Origin: Candidatus Zixiibacteriota bacterium
GTDB taxonomy: Bacteria; SM23-81
Direction of reading: 5' to 3'
Assembly: GCA_030628225.1 (NCBI GenBank)
Contig: DAOVRJ010000078.1
Span: 1 to 9,916, forward strand
Length of the DNA: 9,916 nucleotides
The translations under genes were made by a program, and so were the position numbers. How positions within the stretch are numbered: position 1 is the first letter of the stretch; each line of letters opens with the position of its first letter. The notes below the pieces were generated by a model, which ran no database searches, was not told the origin of the DNA, and was given only the letters and a program-made list of their open reading frames with translations. Below are positions 6,227-9,916 of the stretch, piece after piece.

Positions 6227-7843
6227 ATGAAAAGAAGAATCCTTGTTGTTGACGACGAGGAGTGCATACGCCGGATAGCCCAGGATTTCCTGGTGAGCGA
6301 GGGCTGGGAAGTTGATGTGGCCGATGATGGCCCACCGGCTCTAAAGCAGATCCAAAAACGTCATTATGATCTGGTTCTCTCCGACATCAAGATGCCCCAG
6401 ATGGACGGGCTGGAGCTCATCCGCCGGGTTCACCAGGTGGATCCCCACCTGATCACCATCATCATGACCGGCTTCGGCAGCATGGAAACGGTCCAGGTGG
6501 CGCTAAAAGAGGGCGCTTATGACTATATTCTGAAGCCGTTTCAGCTTGCAGAGCTCCGGCAGGCGGTGGAAAGGGCTTTTGAGCGCCAACAGCTTATGGA
6601 GGAGAACATCCGCCTGAAGGAACTTGCCGGGCTGATCGAGGTCAGCGAGACCATCAACACCACCTTGAGGAAACGAGATCTATACAAGTTGCTCCTGAAG
6701 ACGGCCCTTTCCCGGACAGATGCCACCCGGGGATCGATAATGATCTATAATGAGCAAAGAAAAGGTCTGGAGATCGTGGCCGCCGAGGGGCTGGAAGAGG
6801 GAATCGTGCAAACCACTCTGGTGAAACCCGGCCAGGGCATCGCCGGAGTGGTTTTTCAAAAAGGAAAGCCGGTGGTTGTTAGCGACATCACCAAGGACCC
6901 CAAATTTGGTCCTCTGCGACGGGGATATCAGGACAAAGCCTTTATCAGCATGCCCCTGGAAAGGGATGAAGAGCTGATATCTCTGCCCCTGAATGCCTCG
7001 CGGAGAGTTATAGGGGTGCTCAATTTGAGCCATAGAACCACGGGGAAGAAATTTACCCTATCCGAGCTGGAGGAACTCCGTGTTCTGGCATGTCAAGCCG
7101 CCGTTTCCATAGATAACATGTTTTTGTTCTACGATTTAGAAGAAGCCTATTTGAGTGCGATTCAATCACTGGCCCTTATGCAGGAAGCCCGGGATTCTTA
7201 TACCAGCGGACATTCGCAAAGGGTCACTCAGATCTCGGTTGTTATCGCCAAGACCTTGGACCTCTCCCAGAAGGAAATAGAGCTTTTGCAGCATGCCGGC
7301 ATGTTGCACGATATAGGGAAGATAGGTATTCCCGAGGGCATCCTGAACAAACCTGGAAAATTGACCTCGGCGGAGCGCAAGATCATACAACAGCATCCCG
7401 TCATCGGTGAGAAAGTCTTGAAACCGGTGAAGTTTTTAGCGGAAGTCCGGCTAATTGTCCGGCATCATCATGAACGAGAAAACGGAACCGGATATCCAGA
7501 TGGCTTGAACGGGAAAGAACTTTCTCCCCTGATCAAGATCATCAGCGTCGCCGACGCATTTGACGCCATGGACTCTAACAGACCACACCGCCGTGCTTTG
7601 TCGCGAAGCCAGATCAAACAGGAGCTCCGCCAAAACAGCGGAAGGCAGTTCGATGCCCAGGTGGTGGACGTCTTTCTGAAGATCTTGAAGAGTAGACCGG
7701 AGAAACTGCTGAAGAAACAAACAGGTCAGGGTCTGCCCGACCTGGGGGAGGAAATGCTCCAGACAGGAAGCCGGCCAGGACCCAGGGTACGGCAAAGTCC
7801 CGCTGGCGGGAAAAAAAAGGTTAAAATTGCAGTAAAAGCATAA
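6227..7843 (+). CDS. REC-GAF-HD-GYP response regulator (predicted c-di-GMP phosphodiesterase)
   Basis: This is a 538-residue cytoplasmic signalling protein. Residues 1-120 form a receiver domain with the acidic pair D9/D10, phospho-acceptor D53 (LVLSDIKMP), T81 and K103 (ILKPF), all intact. Residues about 135-300 are a GAF domain (GIAGVVFQKGKPVVVSDI, RVIGVLNL), likely binding a small ligand. Residues about 305-490 are an HD-GYP domain: H329, H361-D362 (HDIGKIGIP), H390, H414-H415 in HHERENGTGYP and D443. The metal-binding and GYP residues needed to hydrolyse c-di-GMP are present. A basic tail follows (about 495-538). I chose the ATG at 6227 over an upstream TTG at 6152: AGGA lies 8 bases before it, and the receiver fold starts at once (MKRRILVVDD). 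A stand-alone receiver gene follows; no sensor kinase is visible. Confidence 0.95.
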   Translation: MKRRILVVDDEECIRRIAQDFLVSEGWEVDVADDGPPALKQIQKRHYDLVLSDIKMPQMDGLELIRRVHQVDPHLITIIMTGFGSMETVQVALKEGAYDYILKPFQLAELRQAVERAFERQQLMEENIRLKELAGLIEVSETINTTLRKRDLYKLLLKTALSRTDATRGSIMIYNEQRKGLEIVAAEGLEEGIVQTTLVKPGQGIAGVVFQKGKPVVVSDITKDPKFGPLRRGYQDKAFISMPLERDEELISLPLNASRRVIGVLNLSHRTTGKKFTLSELEELRVLACQAAVSIDNMFLFYDLEEAYLSAIQSLALMQEARDSYTSGHSQRVTQISVVIAKTLDLSQKEIELLQHAGMLHDIGKIGIPEGILNKPGKLTSAERKIIQQHPVIGEKVLKPVKFLAEVRLIVRHHHERENGTGYPDGLNGKELSPLIKIISVADAFDAMDSNRPHRRALSRSQIKQELRQNSGRQFDAQVVDVFLKILKSRPEKLLKKQTGQGLPDLGEEMLQTGSRPGPRVRQSPAGGKKKVKIAVKA

Positions 7844-8001
7844 GAACTTCAACGCAAGCGGACCTTACCCGGTGCTTCTTTCACGCCATAAAGAACGAAA
7901 ATGGAAACTTCATGGTGTGGCTCTCTAGCCACATCTACAGATTGGTCAGCCTGTTACGCGCTCCACGGCTTATCTCGAGGGCTCCCAAGAGAAACGATCT
8001 C

Positions 8002-8442
8002 ATGAACCAGCAATCCCTGAAGATTCTCCTGGTTGAGGATGATCCTGAGGTTGGACTCATCACCCAGATGGTTTTAAAAAAAACGAAGGTGCCCAACGAG
8101 CTTTTTGTAGTTGGAGATGGACAAAAAGCCCTGGATTTTCTCTATCATAGGGGGAAATATTCCAACGGCAGAAAAGCTCCCCAGCCCGATTTGATTCTTA
8201 TGGAGATCGATCTGCCCAGGATCAGCGGCCTTGAGGTGCTCAGGAAGCTGAAGGTAGACAAGGAGCTTAGAAGAATTCCTGTCACTATCATAGCTCGCTC
8301 AGGATGCGATGCGGACATAGCCGAAAGCTATGCTCTGGGAGCGAACACCTACATCCAAAAACCGATGGGGTTTGACAGGTTCGTCAGGACAATCCGGTCC
8401 TTCTACCGGTACTGGACGGTTCTGGCCAAATTGCCATCTTGA
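8002..8442 (+). CDS. Stand-alone receiver (Rcp1-like) lacking the phospho-acceptor Asp
   Basis: This 146-residue single-domain protein has the CheY fold of the Rcp1-type group: KILLVEDDPEVGLI at the start, the LDFLYHRGKYS insertion, LEVLRKLK, and a C-terminal FYRYW helix. The acidic residues E12-D13-D14 and K120 (YIQKPM) are kept. The position normally occupied by the phosphorylated Asp is Glu68 (LILMEIDLP instead of LLLDLNLP), and the switch Thr is Ala98 (IIARS). It is therefore probably a pseudo-receiver locked in one state or regulated by binding alone. The ATG at 8002 directly precedes the fold; its ribosome site (AAGAGA) is weak. An upstream ATG at 7912 would add 30 basic, non-conserved residues and seems unlikely. 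It lies 158 bases after the HD-GYP gene and may share its transcript. Confidence 0.92.
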   Translation: MNQQSLKILLVEDDPEVGLITQMVLKKTKVPNELFVVGDGQKALDFLYHRGKYSNGRKAPQPDLILMEIDLPRISGLEVLRKLKVDKELRRIPVTIIARSGCDADIAESYALGANTYIQKPMGFDRFVRTIRSFYRYWTVLAKLPS

Positions 8443-8474
8443 CCAACGAGCAGACTTGGGCATAGCCGTTCTAT

Positions 8475-8508
8475 CCGGTGGTTCCTGCAGCATCAGGGGA
8501 TTAACCGG
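8475..8508. terminator. Possible hairpin between convergent genes
   Basis: CCGGT (8475-8479) pairs with ACCGG (8504-8508), and nested CCTG (8484-8487) pairs with CAGG (8494-8497). The structure lies where the receiver gene and the DUF362 gene converge and overlaps the last codons of the latter. There is no T-tract on either strand, so if it terminates transcription it is not a standard intrinsic terminator. Confidence 0.22.
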
Positions 8509-9647
8509 GCCAGCAAGCTCCACTTGAGCTCGATGGCTGATTCCGGGCAAAGCTCGTGGCAGCACAGACATGAGATGCATTTTTGTGCCCGGAGCCGCGG
8601 ATGGGGCGAAGCTGCTGTCAGGGCTCCTGTGGGGCAGCTTTTCACGCAGGTGTTGCAGTTGGTGCAAATTTCCGGAATGATCCGCGGGCGTGTGTAGATG
8701 AACCTCCTGACCAGATGGACCAGGGGTGTGGGGATCAGCTTGCTGGGATGGGATTTCGGCCGGACGAACTTCTCGATTCCCAGCTTCTCCGGGTCTTCCC
8801 CCAGCACCTGAATCTCCTCCGGGGAACATACGCCCAGACCTCGCCGGGCGGCCAATTGACATGTGCTGATCTCTCTGGGGGAGATGCCCACAGCCAGCCC
8901 GGCAATTGCATCAACGGCAACAGCATCATTACCCGCCAGCAGCAAGCCCACATCCCGTTTTCTCCCCGCCGACGGACCATTGCCATCCATGCCCTCTACG
9001 GCATCCATGAGTGTCAGTTGCGGGACGATTAAGGAGTATATGTCCACCAGGGCCTCGCTGAAAGGCCCGGGCTTGGGATGGATCAGGTGGGTCTCCCGCT
9101 TGCAAAACCCCGGGATCAAACCATACATGTTCTTCACAGCCCCGGTGAACAGGACCAGACTGTGCGTCTTGAGCTTGGGCAGATTGATGATGATGTCAAC
9201 GTCCATGGCCAATCTGGAGATGTGATAGATCTGGCTACCTCGAGATTTTTTGTAGCAACCGCCGGCCTCGATGTTCACCAGGGGAACCCCGGTTCTCTCG
9301 GATACCTCCTGCATGCCCGTAGCCGCCCACACATCCTTTAAATCCCGGCCTGAGGCCCCGGGGCTGTCCCCGATCATCGGTTTTCCCCCGGCCTTTTTAA
9401 CTTCCTCCGCCACCGCGGCAACCACCTCGGGGTGAGTGGTGATAGCCTGTTCCGGCATCTTGGGAGCCAGGAGATTGGGTTTAATGAGCACCCGGTCCCC
9501 TTTTCTGACCACCGAGCTTAGCCCGCCGATGAGGGCAAAACAGCGCCCAACGGCCTCTGTCACCATCTCACGCTCATATGCCGGACACCGAACCACCGCC
9601 ACTTTACTTTTTACTTTTTCCTCAGCCGCCCGGGAATATCGCAGCAT
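8493..9647 (-). CDS. DUF362 protein with C-terminal 2x[4Fe-4S] ferredoxin domain
   Basis: This 384-residue cytoplasmic iron-sulfur protein of unknown reaction is common in anaerobic bacteria and archaea. Residues about 15-290 are the DUF362 domain (RVLIKPNLL, MIGDSPGA, IINLPKLKTHSL, GAVKNMYGLIPG, LMDAVEGMDGNGP, AVDAIAGLAVG). Residues about 322-375 carry two ferredoxin cysteine sets: C328-C331-C334-C338 (CTNCNTCVKSCP) and C357-C360-C363-C367 (CISCLCCHELCP), which should bind two [4Fe-4S] clusters. It is usually described as an uncharacterised redox protein. I chose the ATG at 9647, preceded by GGAGAG about 7 bases upstream; ATG 9662 and TTG 9692 in the same frame would add 5 or 15 residues but have poorer ribosome sites. 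It is convergent with the receiver gene and stands alone. Confidence 0.93.
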   Translation of the reverse strand: MLRYSRAAEEKVKSKVAVVRCPAYEREMVTEAVGRCFALIGGLSSVVRKGDRVLIKPNLLAPKMPEQAITTHPEVVAAVAEEVKKAGGKPMIGDSPGASGRDLKDVWAATGMQEVSERTGVPLVNIEAGGCYKKSRGSQIYHISRLAMDVDIIINLPKLKTHSLVLFTGAVKNMYGLIPGFCKRETHLIHPKPGPFSEALVDIYSLIVPQLTLMDAVEGMDGNGPSAGRKRDVGLLLAGNDAVAVDAIAGLAVGISPREISTCQLAARRGLGVCSPEEIQVLGEDPEKLGIEKFVRPKSHPSKLIPTPLVHLVRRFIYTRPRIIPEICTNCNTCVKSCPTGALTAASPHPRLRAQKCISCLCCHELCPESAIELKWSLLARLIP

Positions 9648-9725
9648 CAGACATCTCTCCATTTCCTGTCTTTCATGCCGATTGTTGAACAAAGGCCAGC
9701 GAGAAAGTAGTCGCCAGCCTGAGAT

Positions 9726-9754
9726 CTTACAGTAATAAATCCGGCTGATCGCAA
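9726..9754 (-). promoter_or_regulatory. Possible promoter of the DUF362 gene
   Basis: On the minus strand, TTGCGA (9754-9749) is followed after 17 bases by TGTAAG (9731-9726), each matching the sigma-70 hexamers at four positions. The transcript would start near 9719, about 70 bases before the chosen ATG. The match is modest and unsupported by other signals. Confidence 0.3.
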
Positions 9755-9795
9755 GAGTTTGTGGGCGCTGTGAGTGAAGGATGCTGGTGAAAGGC

Positions 9796-9842
9796 CGAGA
9801 TTCGAGACTTGAGACTCGTTGAACCCCGAGACTAGAGACTCG
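9796..9842. repeat. 7-bp tandem repeat array (CGAGACT type)
   Basis: The heptamers CGAGATT, CGAGACT, TGAGACT and CG are followed by an 8-base interruption, then CGAGACT, AGAGACT and CG. The unit is the reverse complement of the left-edge array at 133-166, so the two arrays carry the same family in opposite orientation. The array lies upstream of the DUF362 gene in DNA with no other gene. Confidence 0.75.
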
Positions 9843-9875
9843 TAAAGGCTGAAGTCAAAATATTTTCCCATTTTG

Positions 9876-9916
9876 CATTTTTCACTTTTCATTTTTCACT
9901 TTGCATTTCTTTTACC
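9876..9916. repeat. 14-bp tandem repeat, about 2.7 units, running off the window
   Basis: CATTTTTCACTTTT (9876-9889) and CATTTTTCACTTTG (9890-9903) are followed by a diverged third unit beginning CATTTCTTTT. The two full units differ at one base. The array is T-rich on the plus strand and continues to the window edge, so its true length is unknown. Open frames crossing it are products of the repeat, not genes. Confidence 0.7.

Noticed and set aside
9647-9892. 81-residue minus-strand open frame upstream of the DUF362 gene.
   Set aside because: It runs through the heptamer repeats at 9796-9842, overlaps the start of the DUF362 gene and shows no domain or ribosome site; it is a by-product of repeat sequence.

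Overview
The window looks like chromosomal DNA from an anaerobic Gram-negative bacterium, most likely a Desulfobacterota (deltaproteobacterial) lineage. This is inferred from four things: a true glutaminyl-tRNA synthetase, an OmpA-type periplasmic/outer-membrane protein with a Sec signal, an HD-GYP response regulator, and a DUF362 protein with a double [4Fe-4S] ferredoxin domain. No phage, transposase, CRISPR or plasmid gene is visible. Most of the window is ordinary housekeeping and signalling; the unusual content is in the spaces between genes and in one degenerate receiver protein.

Left part (about 1-4080). A minus-strand cluster reads from right to left: a small two-span membrane protein (3538-3903), gltX (2040-3530) and glnS (210-1973). 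The gaps are 7 and 66 bases. GluRS and GlnRS are encoded side by side, so the cell charges tRNA-Glu and tRNA-Gln directly. Downstream of glnS are a REP-like hairpin (14-41) and short tandem arrays with 9- and 7-base periods (58-166). Upstream of the membrane gene is another 7-base array (3934-3969), with inverted copies at 4030-4077.

Middle part (about 4130-5810), also minus strand. Two serine tRNA genes, Ser(GCU) without an encoded CCA and Ser(UGA) with one, flank a 291-residue OmpA-domain protein. Between the first tRNA and the OmpA gene lies a decayed C-terminal end of a HepT-like (DUF86) protein. tRNA-Ser(UGA) has a clear sigma-70-type promoter. The OmpA gene has a strong Shine-Dalgarno sequence and a palindrome further upstream.

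Right part. A long non-coding stretch (5740-6226) with a perfect 10-bp hairpin precedes a plus-strand signalling pair. The first gene encodes a REC-GAF-HD-GYP protein, a predicted c-di-GMP phosphodiesterase (6227-7843). The second encodes a stand-alone receiver whose phospho-acceptor Asp is replaced by Glu (8002-8442). Convergent to them is the DUF362/ferredoxin gene (8493-9647, minus). The right edge (9693-9916) again holds 7-base and 14-base tandem repeats; the 7-base family is the one seen at the left edge, in the opposite orientation. These diverse heptamer arrays resemble the short tandemly repeated repetitive (STRR) sequences of heterocystous cyanobacteria and are the feature most worth a second look.
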